A stretch of DNA of 50,860 nucleotides from Lachnospiraceae bacterium UBA7202 (GCA_002490705.1 DKUO01000009.1:1233-52092), one strand, 5' to 3'; counted from the first letter of the stretch, positions 32,912 through 41,511 are shown. Program-made: numbers and translations. Notes: generated by a model not told the origin, from the sequence alone.

Positions 32912-33757
32912 ATGAGTCCTTTTGAACGAAAATTTGGAAAATATGCCATTCGGAATCTTTCTTTTGTGCTGGTGGCCTGCTATGCGGTGGGGTATGTGCT
33001 GCTGATGATGGACAGGACGGGGTTAATCACATCGTATCTGACGTTAAACCCTTATGCGATTCTGCACGGGCAGATCTGGCGGCTGGTGACATGGATATTG
33101 ATTCCGCCGAGCAGCGGCGGACTTTTGTTTACGCTGATTATGTTGTATTTTTATTGCTCTATCGGCACTTCTCTGGAGAATGTCTGGGGAACTTACCGGT
33201 ATAATGTATATATTTTTTCAGGTATGTTGTTTACCATTGTGGGAAGTTTTCTGCTGATGGGGTACTGCTACCTTTTCAAGCCGGAATTCGAACTGTCGGC
33301 AATAGCGGGTATGTTCAGCACCTATTACATCAATATGTCCATTTTCCTGGCCTATGCGGCGACCTTCCCGGAGGCGCAGGTACTGTTGATGTTCATTATT
33401 CCGGTCAAGGTGAAATGGCTGGGTATCATTTATGCGGTTCTGCTTGCGTTTGAGTTTCTGGCTTCGCCTGTCTACGTAAAGTTTGTGATCGGCGCTTCCC
33501 TGTTGAATTTTGTCGTATTTTTCTTTACCTCGCGCAATATGATGCATCTGAATCCGAAACAGATCCACAGACGGCAGGAGTTTAAGCGGGATGTGCGGAG
33601 GAATACGGGGATCACGAAGCACAAGTGCGCGATCTGCGGCAGAACCGAGGTGGACAGCCCGCAGATGCAGTTCAGGTTCTGTTCCAAATGCGACGGAAAT
33701 TACGAATATTGTGAAGAGCATCTTTACACGCATACGCATATCAAACGACCAAAATAA
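32912..33757 (+). CDS. Rhomboid-fold membrane protein without catalytic residues, with C-terminal zinc finger
   Basis: This 281-residue protein has six membrane helices (about residues 15-210) in a rhomboid/derlin-like arrangement, with the typical LNPYAILHGQIWRLVTWILIPP loop before helix 2. The active-site G-X-S-G of rhomboid proteases is absent; the corresponding helix reads STYYINMSIFLAYAATFP. No helix-6 histidine is seen (FVIGASLLNF). It is therefore probably a non-proteolytic rhomboid. The C-terminal cytoplasmic part holds CAIC, CSKC and a later C-X2-H pair, a likely zinc finger. RBS: GGGAGAG. It is the first gene of a run leading into the phospho-signalling island. Confidence 0.8.
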   Translation: MSPFERKFGKYAIRNLSFVLVACYAVGYVLLMMDRTGLITSYLTLNPYAILHGQIWRLVTWILIPPSSGGLLFTLIMLYFYCSIGTSLENVWGTYRYNVYIFSGMLFTIVGSFLLMGYCYLFKPEFELSAIAGMFSTYYINMSIFLAYAATFPEAQVLLMFIIPVKVKWLGIIYAVLLAFEFLASPVYVKFVIGASLLNFVVFFFTSRNMMHLNPKQIHRRQEFKRDVRRNTGITKHKCAICGRTEVDSPQMQFRFCSKCDGNYEYCEEHLYTHTHIKRPK

Positions 33758-33800
33758 GAACAACTGTTATTGTAAAGCGAAGAGATAGATGGAGACGAAA

Positions 33801-34538
33801 ATGGGGCGGGAAGCGGAATTTGCCATAATTTTGGAGGAAATAAAGAAAAAAGCGAGGGCCGGGGGAAATTTTATTACCGGTGAGGAGATCAAAGAGGCGT
33901 TTTCGTCTCTTTCTCTTTCGGAAGAGCAGTTGGAAATGGTGTATGCCTATCTGCGGGAGAATAAGATCGGCATAGACGAGCCTGTGGATGCGGATATCGG
34001 TCTGGAGGAGGAAGAGAGAAATTATCTGGACGCTTATTTGGATTCGTTGAAAGCCCTTCCGGAAGTTTCGGAGGGAGAACGGGAGGCCATCACCCTATCC
34101 GCTATGGCGGGGGACCGGGACGCGACGATGCGGCTGACGGAGCTGATGCTGCCCGAAGTGCCTCAGATCGCAAAGCTCTACGCAGGACAGGGCGTCGGCC
34201 TGGAGGATCTGATCGGCGAGGGCAACGTGGCGCTTTCCCTCGGCGTTACCATGCTGGGCGCGCTGGAACATGCAAAAGAGGCCCAGGGTATGTTAGGGAA
34301 GATGATCATGGACGCCATGGAGGACTGTATCGCGGAAAACGCGGCGGCAGAAAAGAGCGGACAGAAGATCGCCGACAAGGTAAACAAAGTGGCGGATGCG
34401 GCCAATGCGCTGCGGGAGGAACTGCGCAGGTCGGTGACCGTGGAAGAGCTGATGGAGGAGTCTGGGCTTTCCAGAAAGGCCATTGAGGATGCAATCCGCG
34501 TCAGCGGCGATAAGATCGAGTCCATCGAAGGGAAGTAA
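33801..34538 (+). CDS. Degenerate sigma-70-like protein without DNA-reading regions
   Basis: This protein of about 245 residues aligns in order with parts of a housekeeping sigma factor: region 1.1 (ILEEIKKKARAGGNFITGEEIKEAF, then YAYLRENKIGID), region 2.1-2.2 (AKLYAGQGVGLEDLIGEGNVAL, matching the core-binding block) and region 3 (INK-like NKVADAANALREELRRSVTVEELMEESGLS). The aromatic region 2.3-2.4 that melts and reads the -10 element is replaced by an alanine-rich helix, and region 4 is missing. It may bind RNA polymerase without starting transcription. I prefer the ATG at 33801, with GGAG 6 bases upstream, over the ATG at 33789. Confidence 0.7.
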   Translation: MGREAEFAIILEEIKKKARAGGNFITGEEIKEAFSSLSLSEEQLEMVYAYLRENKIGIDEPVDADIGLEEEERNYLDAYLDSLKALPEVSEGEREAITLSAMAGDRDATMRLTELMLPEVPQIAKLYAGQGVGLEDLIGEGNVALSLGVTMLGALEHAKEAQGMLGKMIMDAMEDCIAENAAAEKSGQKIADKVNKVADAANALREELRRSVTVEELMEESGLSRKAIEDAIRVSGDKIESIEGK

Positions 34539-34549
34539 GGAGAAGACAG

Positions 34550-34972
34550 GTGGAAGCGGAAAACAGGGATTATAAATACTTCATGCAGGATACGGGATCG
34601 GTATATCTGGGCGCGAAGCTGAGCTATGCCGAGATTTTGCAGGATGAGATGGTAAATTTTAAGTACAAGAGCATTGTGGAGCACTATATCTTTAAAGATA
34701 CTGCCCCGGAGACTACGCTGGAAAGCCAGCTTTACTATATGACGAAGGAACAGTTCTCTTACAGGACGTATCAGCAGTTGAAAGCGCGGGTGAAAATCAG
34801 CGTTCTGGAAGAGAAAAAGTCCCTTTTCGGGAAGAAAAAGACGGGCTATGTCACAAAGACGATGCCGCTGTCCGCTTTTGCGGATATAAACCTTGCCCAG
34901 AAGAAGGCGCAGGGTGTGGTGATACAGGAATTGATTTTATCCAAATTGGGTTTGATGGCTTTTAGCGTATAG
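34550..34972 (+). CDS. Unknown 140-residue protein
   Basis: I do not recognise a family. The protein has a mixed alpha/beta pattern with several tyrosines (NRDYKYFMQDTGSVYLGAKLSYAEIL), a central part with LESQLYYMTKEQFSYRTYQQLKARVKISV, and a hydrophobic C-terminus. There is no signal peptide. It starts at a GTG 11 bases after the sigma-like gene, with AAGGAGA upstream, so the two are probably one operon. It may act with the sigma-like protein. Confidence 0.6.
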   Translation: MEAENRDYKYFMQDTGSVYLGAKLSYAEILQDEMVNFKYKSIVEHYIFKDTAPETTLESQLYYMTKEQFSYRTYQQLKARVKISVLEEKKSLFGKKKTGYVTKTMPLSAFADINLAQKKAQGVVIQELILSKLGLMAFSV

Positions 34973-35080
34973 GTTTTATCATATTTTTGCAGATGTTGAA
35001 AGGTCTTGTCAAAACAATCGCTTTATGATATCTTATTTTAGAAAGAATTTATAAAAAAAACATAAATTTGCGATAGGATA

Positions 35081-35109
35081 TTGACAGTAATGTACAAAAA
35101 CGATAAAAT
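35081..35109 (+). promoter_or_regulatory. Strong sigma-A promoter of the FHA/kinase operon
   Basis: A perfect TTGACA, a 17-base spacer and TAAAAT. It gives an untranslated leader of about 145 bases before the ATG at 35260. A weaker candidate (TTGTCA, 17 bases, TATCTT) lies at 35006-35034. Confidence 0.75.
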
Positions 35110-35167
35110 TTCGACAGCACAATATGGTACATTAGGTGATTTTGCTTATATAATATTGGGATATCGG

Positions 35168-35223
35168 AAAAAGACAGGATTCTTTTTCGTTACGTTTTGA
35201 GCGGAAAAGAATGTTGTCTTTTT
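35168..35223 (+). promoter_or_regulatory. Large leader hairpin (attenuator candidate) before the FHA/kinase operon
   Basis: AAAAAGACA pairs with TGTCTTTTT and, after a two-base internal loop, ATTCTTTT pairs with AAAAGAAT; the loop has 18 bases. That makes 17 perfect base pairs in the leader, ending 36 bases before the first start codon. The U-rich 3' arm makes it look like a conditional terminator. Confidence 0.5.
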
Positions 35224-35259
35224 GTTGTATAGAAAAAATAATACGGAGGAGAGGAGATA

Positions 35260-35664
35260 ATGCAGAACTACATTTGGATTCTTGTACTGATTTTTGCGGT
35301 CGCTGTTATTACCTATCTGAAAAGTACCAAAACGAAGGAAGAGGAGAACAGTGGCGACGAGAAATATCTGATTGGAATGGGAGGTATCTATAAGGGCCAG
35401 ACTTTTCCGATCGGGAAAGAGATTGTCATCGGCAGGGATGTCAACAAATGCGGCATCATCTATCCGAGCGGCACGAAAGGCGTTAGTTCCGTACACTGCA
35501 AGGTGAAAATTGAGAATGAACGGGTGGCTTTGATTGATTTGTCGTCCAGTTATGGAACGTTTCGCGATAACGGGGAGAAACTGTCCCCCAATATGGTTTA
35601 CTATTTAGGCCCCGGGGACGGTTTTTACGTAGGCGATGCGGAAAATGTTTTTGTGGTGAAGTAG
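35260..35664 (+). CDS. Membrane-anchored FHA-domain protein
   Basis: This 134-residue protein has one N-terminal membrane helix (residues 4-20), a short linker and a cytoplasmic FHA domain (about 40-134) that should bind phosphothreonine peptides. The conserved FHA residues are present: IGRD (G-R), SSVHC (S-X2-H) and SSYGTFRDNG (S/N-X-G-T-X3-N-G). It opens the phospho-signalling operon, with a strong RBS (GGAGAGGAG). Its FHA domain resembles that of the next gene in detail, notably the TKG-[VI]-SS-X-HC block, so the two probably arose by duplication. Confidence 0.88.
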   Translation: MQNYIWILVLIFAVAVITYLKSTKTKEEENSGDEKYLIGMGGIYKGQTFPIGKEIVIGRDVNKCGIIYPSGTKGVSSVHCKVKIENERVALIDLSSSYGTFRDNGEKLSPNMVYYLGPGDGFYVGDAENVFVVK

Positions 35665-35682
35665 GAGAGGAGGAGTGGGAAG

Positions 35683-37644
35683 ATGAATCGGGATACAAAG
35701 GATATCTTTCATGGAAAGAAATTTAAGTGGTCAAATATTTTCTCGGGTTTTAATGCGGTGAGGACAAAGGAGGAAAAGGAACGGCAGTTTATGTCGGGAC
35801 TTCCGGGTAATGTGCCCTATGAGAGCGACATGATACAGGAGTGGACTCCGCCGTTTCTGTTTTATAAGTTTTTTATTTACAGTCTGGTGATGCTGGTACT
35901 GATTTTTGTATGCGGTTATATGTATGGCTTCGGAAAAGCGCTTCTTGTGAGCGCAGCGCCCTATATGATCCCGGTGACCATGCTGATTCTTATATGGGAG
36001 TTGAATATCCCACGGAATATTTCGGTTATGGATATCTTATACATAGCCGTTTTCAGTGGCATTATCGCCTATTTTGTAGTTTTCTTTGTTCAGGATATCA
36101 CGGGAATAGGTTATATGGAGGCTTCTGTCTTTACAGTTCCACTGCTCACGGTTGTGGCGAAGACCCTTCTGGTATGTATTTTTCTAAGGAAGAAGAGCAG
36201 AGGCTATGGCTTAAACGGTCTGGCGATTGGCGCGGCGGTGGGCGCCGGTTATGCGATACTGACGCTGGCGGACGACATGTACTATCTGGCGGAGTATGCC
36301 GGTGAAATTACTGGTATCATGGGACTGATCGTGGTGCGCTTTGTCATGGTCCTGGGCGGCGACATTGTATGGACTGCCGCGATAGGCGGCGCGCTTGCGT
36401 TGGCTAAGGGAAAGGAAACTCTGAAGGCAAGGCATCTGGGCAACAGCCTGTTTTTGATCTGCCTGATCGGCACCTATCTGATAGAGGTGCTGTGGAATTA
36501 TGATATTACCGATTTCTTTGCCCGTTTTGCGGACAGCAATGTGGCGATGGGAATTTACACGGTTTTGTATGTCTATCAGGGCAAAAGCCTTCTTTTGATG
36601 ATCCTTTCGTGGGCGCTGCTTTTATTTATTGCGAGAAAGGGAGTGGAGCAGGCGCTTGACATTGCGGGGCAGGCGAAAGCCAACAAGAGAAACTGGGACA
36701 GCAAAATCGCGGCGAATTATTCCGGGAGAGTGGATGTTTTCGGGCTGGATGGCGTACATGCGGGAAAAAAATTTACGGGCGGAGCGAATACGTTGGTTTT
36801 TGGCCGGGATAAATCCTGTAGCATCAGGTTCGCAGGGGATACCAAGGGAATCAGTTCCCTTCACTGTGAGATCAGAAAGCAAGGGGATCAGTATGTGCTG
36901 ATTGATAAAAATTCCTCTTACGGAACATTCTGGAAAAACGGGGAGCAGCTTGAGCCCGGGAAGCCGTATGTCCTACAGGATGGTATGGAGTTTTATCTTG
37001 CCTCGGAGGAAAACGCCTATAAGGTAGGCATCAAGAAAGAACAGGCTGCGGCGTTACAGGGTGAAATGCACTATGGCAGGCGGACCAACGAGATTGATGG
37101 TGTGGAGGAATCGGGACAAAATGTCTATATTGCCTGCGCTATCGTTCTTGCGGTTACCTTCCTCGCTTTCTATATGGTTTCGGACGGTTTAGCAGGATTG
37201 TCCGGCGGACAGACGCAGGAACAGGAGGAAGAAGCAGAATCAGGTGACATTTATGGAGTATGGCAGTCCAATGAGGCATTTGATATAAAAGGGCTCATAC
37301 TCAGTAACATAGACAGTGTGATGGGCATGGCTGAAATCGAACTGCTTAAGGAAAGTAAGGCAAACGGGATTACAATTACGCAGGATGGCATGGCCTACTG
37401 TACTTATAATGGGAAGACCATTGACTATGCGAAATTTACATGTGGTATTGTGGATGAATCCACCGTTCATCTACAGTGGAGTTATACTGGCAGTTATGTG
37501 AACGCGGGTGTCGGAGTGGGGATTGCATCGGTGGGGATCAATACGCCGTCAACCTATGAAGCTGGCTTTGATGTCAAATATCGGGTAGAAGGAAATACTT
37601 TGTATCTGGAGTTCCCGGGAATGAGTCTGGAGCTGTATAAGTAA
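35683..37644 (+). CDS. PrsW-like multi-pass membrane protein fused to FHA, with extracellular C-terminal domain
   Basis: This 653-residue protein has about eight membrane helices (residues 60-320), a cytoplasmic FHA domain (350-447: FGRDKSC, ISSLHC, SSYGTFWKNG), another membrane helix (481-500) and an outer C-terminal domain. The membrane part follows PrsW-type intramembrane proteases in layout: PLLTVVAKTLLV stands where PrsW has its E-E-X-X-K motif, and GAAVGAGYAILT stands where the second glutamate would be. The catalytic glutamates are missing, so it is probably an inactive relative. The PrsW relation is my inference from pattern only; the FHA call is firm. RBS: GGAGAGGAGGAG. Confidence 0.8.
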   Translation: MNRDTKDIFHGKKFKWSNIFSGFNAVRTKEEKERQFMSGLPGNVPYESDMIQEWTPPFLFYKFFIYSLVMLVLIFVCGYMYGFGKALLVSAAPYMIPVTMLILIWELNIPRNISVMDILYIAVFSGIIAYFVVFFVQDITGIGYMEASVFTVPLLTVVAKTLLVCIFLRKKSRGYGLNGLAIGAAVGAGYAILTLADDMYYLAEYAGEITGIMGLIVVRFVMVLGGDIVWTAAIGGALALAKGKETLKARHLGNSLFLICLIGTYLIEVLWNYDITDFFARFADSNVAMGIYTVLYVYQGKSLLLMILSWALLLFIARKGVEQALDIAGQAKANKRNWDSKIAANYSGRVDVFGLDGVHAGKKFTGGANTLVFGRDKSCSIRFAGDTKGISSLHCEIRKQGDQYVLIDKNSSYGTFWKNGEQLEPGKPYVLQDGMEFYLASEENAYKVGIKKEQAAALQGEMHYGRRTNEIDGVEESGQNVYIACAIVLAVTFLAFYMVSDGLAGLSGGQTQEQEEEAESGDIYGVWQSNEAFDIKGLILSNIDSVMGMAEIELLKESKANGITITQDGMAYCTYNGKTIDYAKFTCGIVDESTVHLQWSYTGSYVNAGVGVGIASVGINTPSTYEAGFDVKYRVEGNTLYLEFPGMSLELYK

Positions 37645-37676
37645 ACGAAACGAAGAGAATGGAGGAAACGAACAGG

Positions 37677-38288
37677 ATGGAAATGAAAAAATGCGAAAGA
37701 GGACATTATTATGACGCGTCGGTACATGCGGAGTGCCCTTACTGCCTGAATGAAGGCAACGGGGGAAGTATGGAGAGAACAATGGCTTTAGATGCAGCGG
37801 CAGGAAATGAAAAAACGATGCCGTTAAGCTCGTCTGCTTCTGATAGGAATGTGACAAGACCGCTTTTTGCCGCCGTGCAGCAGGCCGGAGACGATGATGG
37901 CAGAACTGTTGCCTTGATCCAGAGCGATATGGGCATCGATCCCGTTGTGGGGTGGTTGGTCTGCCTGGCGGGAAAGGAAAAAGGAAGGGACTACAGAATC
38001 CATTCTGATAATAACTATGTCGGACGCAGCGAAAAGATGGATATCTGTATCCGGGGAGACGAGACGATTTCGCGGGAAAATCAGGCGGTTATCACCTACG
38101 ATACCAATGACAACCGTTATTATTTTTCGCCGGGGGACGGCCGCAGTATCGTCAGGGTGAACGATAAAGCCATTTTTCAGACTGTGGAGCTGAAGGCATA
38201 CGATAGGATTACAATTGGTAAGACGGAGCTTTTATTTATGCCCTTATGTGGAGAAAAATTTGCATGGGAAAACGATTCGGAATCTTAA
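37677..38288 (+). CDS. Zinc-ribbon FHA-domain protein
   Basis: This soluble protein of about 203 residues starts with a zinc-binding motif (CERGHYYDASVHAECPYC), a disordered middle containing repeated T-M/R-X-L segments (RTMALDA, KTMPLSS, RTVALIQ), and a C-terminal FHA domain (about 105-200: YVGRSEKMD, TISRENQAVI, GDGRSIVRVND). The repeated threonine segments look like possible phosphorylation sites for the operon's kinases; that is inference. The ATG at 37677 has GGAGG 11 bases upstream; an earlier ATG at 37659 has no ribosome site. Confidence 0.82.
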   Translation: MEMKKCERGHYYDASVHAECPYCLNEGNGGSMERTMALDAAAGNEKTMPLSSSASDRNVTRPLFAAVQQAGDDDGRTVALIQSDMGIDPVVGWLVCLAGKEKGRDYRIHSDNNYVGRSEKMDICIRGDETISRENQAVITYDTNDNRYYFSPGDGRSIVRVNDKAIFQTVELKAYDRITIGKTELLFMPLCGEKFAWENDSES

Positions 38289-39121
38289 GGAAAAGAAAAA
38301 GAGAAAAAGAGACAGAAGCCACGATTGATCTCGGATATGAAAAAACATATCAGATTGAAACGCCGGAGGGTTGCGGCATAGGGATCGGAAAGCTGCATGG
38401 AATCGGCAGAAGGAACCAACAGCAGGATGCTTTCGGCACCTCGGAGTTAAAGGAAGAGGTGATAGAAAGCAAAGGCGTTTTGGCGATTCTGGCGGACGGT
38501 ATGGGTGGTCTTTCAGACGGGGAAAAGGCAAGCATGGCAACGGTTATTTCTTGCCTGAATTATTTTGAAACGCACAACATGGATGAAGAAACACCGGCCT
38601 GTTTTGTGGAGATGGCGAAAAACGCCAATATGGAGGTTAAGGAGGTGCTCGGTTCCGCAAGCGGGTCGAGCGGTTCCACACTGGCGGCGGCTCTGGTAAA
38701 GGAGCGGAAAATATTTTGGGTGTCCGTGGGGGACAGTAGAGTTTTTCTCTGGCGAGACGGGGAGCTTACGCAGATCAGTCAAGACCATAATTATGCGGCG
38801 CAGCTTCGTGAAATGGTAGAGGCGGGAGATGTAGACGAGGAGGATGCGAACAGCGATCCGCAGAGGAATGCGCTTACCAGTTATATAGGAATCAGTTCGC
38901 TGGAGCAGATTGACTACAATGAAGAGGCTATAGAGGCAGAAAGCGGTGACAGAATCCTGCTGCTCTCCGATGGCGTATATAATTCCGTGACAGAGGAGGA
39001 GCTGGCAGATTCCATGCAGTTGCCGTTATCCCGGGCTATGATGCGGGTAGGAATGCAGGTGGAAGAAAAGAGGAAAAAGAATCAGGATAACTATACGGCA
39101 ATCGTGTTGGAGATCAAATAG
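38264..39121 (+). CDS. PP2C-type Ser/Thr protein phosphatase (first copy)
   Basis: This 285-residue phosphatase removes phosphate from serine or threonine with two metal ions. Metal-binding motifs are visible: RRNQQQDAF, ILADGMGGLSDGE, LLSDGVYNSVTEEEL and NQDNYTAIVLEI, plus the VGDSRVFLWRDGEL block. No membrane segment is seen; the N-terminal 20 residues are strongly basic. The ATG at 38264 lies inside the end of the preceding FHA gene (25-base overlap) and has GGAG upstream, so translation is probably coupled. It is the eraser for the kinases encoded later in the operon. Confidence 0.88.
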   Translation: MGKRFGILRKRKREKETEATIDLGYEKTYQIETPEGCGIGIGKLHGIGRRNQQQDAFGTSELKEEVIESKGVLAILADGMGGLSDGEKASMATVISCLNYFETHNMDEETPACFVEMAKNANMEVKEVLGSASGSSGSTLAAALVKERKIFWVSVGDSRVFLWRDGELTQISQDHNYAAQLREMVEAGDVDEEDANSDPQRNALTSYIGISSLEQIDYNEEAIEAESGDRILLLSDGVYNSVTEEELADSMQLPLSRAMMRVGMQVEEKRKKNQDNYTAIVLEIK

Positions 39122-39122
39122 C

Positions 39123-39881
39123 ATGGAGGGCACGAAACGGATGATCACTGGGAAGGGTTATACTGACAGGGGCGGCAGGGAATACAATGAGGACGCCGGC
39201 TTCTTTTGCACCGCGGACCACAGGGGATATGCTGTTATGGCGGACGGTCTGGGCGGCCACGGCGGCGGTGAAAAGGCCTCCCAGGCTGCGGCGGAGGTGT
39301 TGAAAGGCAGAATCAGGACCTGGCCGGCGGATCAAATGCTTACCAAGGAAACGGTGGAGCAATGGTTTTCTGAGGCGAATGAAGTCGTTATGGGAATGCA
39401 GACAGAAAAGTGTCAGATGAAGACCACGCTGTCTTTTCTATGCGTTGACAGGAAGGCAGGGGTTGCCTGTCTTGCACATGTGGGAGACAGCAGAATTTAT
39501 TATTTTAAGGACAGAAAATACGAGTTTTGCACATTTGACCACAGTGTATCCAGAATGGCAGTTTTGACAGGGGAAATTGAATGGGAGGATATCCGTTTCC
39601 ATGCGGACAGAAATAAACTGATACGAGCCATTGGCAAATCAGAGGATGTGAAAGTGGAACTAAAGGAAATTCCACTGGACGTGGATGAGGAACATTTCTT
39701 TTTGTTGTGTACGGATGGATTTTGGGAATATGTGACGGAGGAAGAGATGGAAAAAACGTTGCAGTCCGCGAAATCGCCGCAGGAGTGGCTCAGAGAAATG
39801 AAAGAGTGCTTGAAAAAAAAGGTGAAAAAGGACAACGACAATAATTCCGCCATTGCGGTCTGGATAACAGAAGAGAAATAA
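39123..39881 (+). CDS. PP2C-type Ser/Thr protein phosphatase (second copy)
   Basis: This 252-residue phosphatase begins one base after the stop of the first PP2C gene. All metal-binding motifs are present: GGREYNEDAGFF, VMADGLGGHGGGEKAS, HVGDSRIYYF, LLCTDGFWEYVTEEEM and DNNSAIAVWI. It is clearly diverged from its neighbour, which suggests that the two phosphatases have different targets rather than being a recent copy. It is cytoplasmic. Confidence 0.88.
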   Translation: MEGTKRMITGKGYTDRGGREYNEDAGFFCTADHRGYAVMADGLGGHGGGEKASQAAAEVLKGRIRTWPADQMLTKETVEQWFSEANEVVMGMQTEKCQMKTTLSFLCVDRKAGVACLAHVGDSRIYYFKDRKYEFCTFDHSVSRMAVLTGEIEWEDIRFHADRNKLIRAIGKSEDVKVELKEIPLDVDEEHFFLLCTDGFWEYVTEEEMEKTLQSAKSPQEWLREMKECLKKKVKKDNDNNSAIAVWITEEK

Positions 39882-39902
39882 GTGTGAAAGGAACAGAAAA
39901 AC

Positions 39903-41504
39903 ATGAAAAAAATACAAGCGTTGGCAACAGTTTGGTTGGGGGTTCTCATCCTATGTTTTGGAAGCGTACAGACAGTTTCGGCCCAAAATACGTTACAGAT
40001 CGGCATAGACCAGTATGAAGTGACAGACGAGGGAAAGATATCCGTTTTTGTGAATCAGAATGAGGCGGATGGTTTTACGCCGTCGAAAACAGACAGCACC
40101 CTTTTGATCGGTAAGAATCCTTTGCAGATAGAGGATATTAAATCTTTTCGTGAGCTGAAGGAGCCGATCACCTATCTGTGTCTTGTCGACATTTCCGGCT
40201 CTATGACGGAGGATGGCATAACGCAGACGAAGAATGTGTTGCGTCAGCTTGTGGAAGCGAAAGATGCCGATGATAATTTCTGCATTACAACCATGGGCAA
40301 TGATGTGAAATCTTCCGGTTTTTTGTCAGATCAGGAAAAGCTGGCAGAGATGATCGAGGGGATTGAGCGTGTCGGGACAGAAGACACCAACCTGTACTAT
40401 AGCATTAACGAAGCTTTGAATGAGTTGAAGACGGACAAGGCGGTACATAAGAAAAGATGCCTGGTGATTTTTTCAGACGGGGAAGATGACCAAAAGAAAG
40501 GCATTACGCGTAAAGAAGCAGAGGATGCAGTAAAAGAAAGCCATATTCCTGTATTTACAGTTATGCTTACGGGAAACAAATTGAAGGATGCGGAGGAGAG
40601 CGTCAAGATATTGGGCAGCTTCGCCAGAAGTTCTGCGGGCGGGGAGCATTACGCACCGCCTTTGGAGACGGATATCGCCTATGAGGATATCTGTGACATG
40701 ATTAACATCCGCCTCAAATCCAGCGTTGTTGTTGTGGGCAGTCTTGAGGAAATAAAGGAAGTAGGGGATGATACGGTATATATTGGGGTGACCTTGTCCG
40801 ATGGAAAAAGGGAAGCGTCGGATGGCATCACGGTTCCGGCAGGGACGATTTTGGAGGCAATCGAGGCTCTCGACGAGGCCAGAAAGGCCGCAGATGTTAA
40901 GGTGACGGTGGTGAATGAAAACAACGGAAACGAAAAGGAGGAGGCCCCTGTTCCAGAGAAAAAGCTGGCTAAAAAGTATGTCGTCGGCATTGCAGCGTTG
41001 GTGTTAGTGTTGTTGATTGCTTTGCTTACTATTCTTGTCCGGAAAAATGGAGAAAACAGATACGACGAAGCGCCGGAAGAAGACGACTATGCGGGAAGAG
41101 CATTGGCAGAGGCGGCGGAGAATAGTTCTTACGGATCTGTTACAGTGGCGTCGGAACAGGTTGAAATGAACAATACGCAGGGAGTGCCTGGGAAGGGAAA
41201 AGACCGGGTACGGATTACTTTGTTTCAGATTGGGCCCGGCGCGGCGGAAAATCACAAGCTGACGGTAAAAGACCGAGTGACAATAGGGAGAGACAGAAAC
41301 TGTCAGTTGTCTCTTCCAAACGACACGGCGCTGTCAGGCAGACATTGTTCGATTCTGTACAGGGACGGCAGCGTGTATGTCCGGGATGAGAATTCGACAA
41401 ACGGAACCTTTGTAAACGGTGTGCCGATTGTCGGAGAATATAAAGTGGAAATGGATGATATTCTGCTTCTGGGTTCTTCTGAATATCGGATCACATGGGA
41501 ATAA
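39903..41504 (+). CDS. Exported VWA-domain membrane protein with cytoplasmic FHA domain
   Basis: This 533-residue protein has a signal peptide (to about residue 27), an extracellular von Willebrand A domain (about 88-275) with an intact metal site (D96-I-S-G-S-M101), one membrane helix (about 358-378), an acidic linker and a cytoplasmic FHA domain (about 440-533: IGRDRNC, LSGRHC, NSTNGTFVNG). The VWA domain should bind a protein or ligand outside, while the FHA domain reads phosphothreonine inside. It thus connects both faces of the membrane. It lies 21 bases after the second PP2C gene; RBS AAAGGAA. Confidence 0.88.
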   Translation: MKKIQALATVWLGVLILCFGSVQTVSAQNTLQIGIDQYEVTDEGKISVFVNQNEADGFTPSKTDSTLLIGKNPLQIEDIKSFRELKEPITYLCLVDISGSMTEDGITQTKNVLRQLVEAKDADDNFCITTMGNDVKSSGFLSDQEKLAEMIEGIERVGTEDTNLYYSINEALNELKTDKAVHKKRCLVIFSDGEDDQKKGITRKEAEDAVKESHIPVFTVMLTGNKLKDAEESVKILGSFARSSAGGEHYAPPLETDIAYEDICDMINIRLKSSVVVVGSLEEIKEVGDDTVYIGVTLSDGKREASDGITVPAGTILEAIEALDEARKAADVKVTVVNENNGNEKEEAPVPEKKLAKKYVVGIAALVLVLLIALLTILVRKNGENRYDEAPEEDDYAGRALAEAAENSSYGSVTVASEQVEMNNTQGVPGKGKDRVRITLFQIGPGAAENHKLTVKDRVTIGRDRNCQLSLPNDTALSGRHCSILYRDGSVYVRDENSTNGTFVNGVPIVGEYKVEMDDILLLGSSEYRITWE

Positions 41505-41511
41505 ACGCGAT

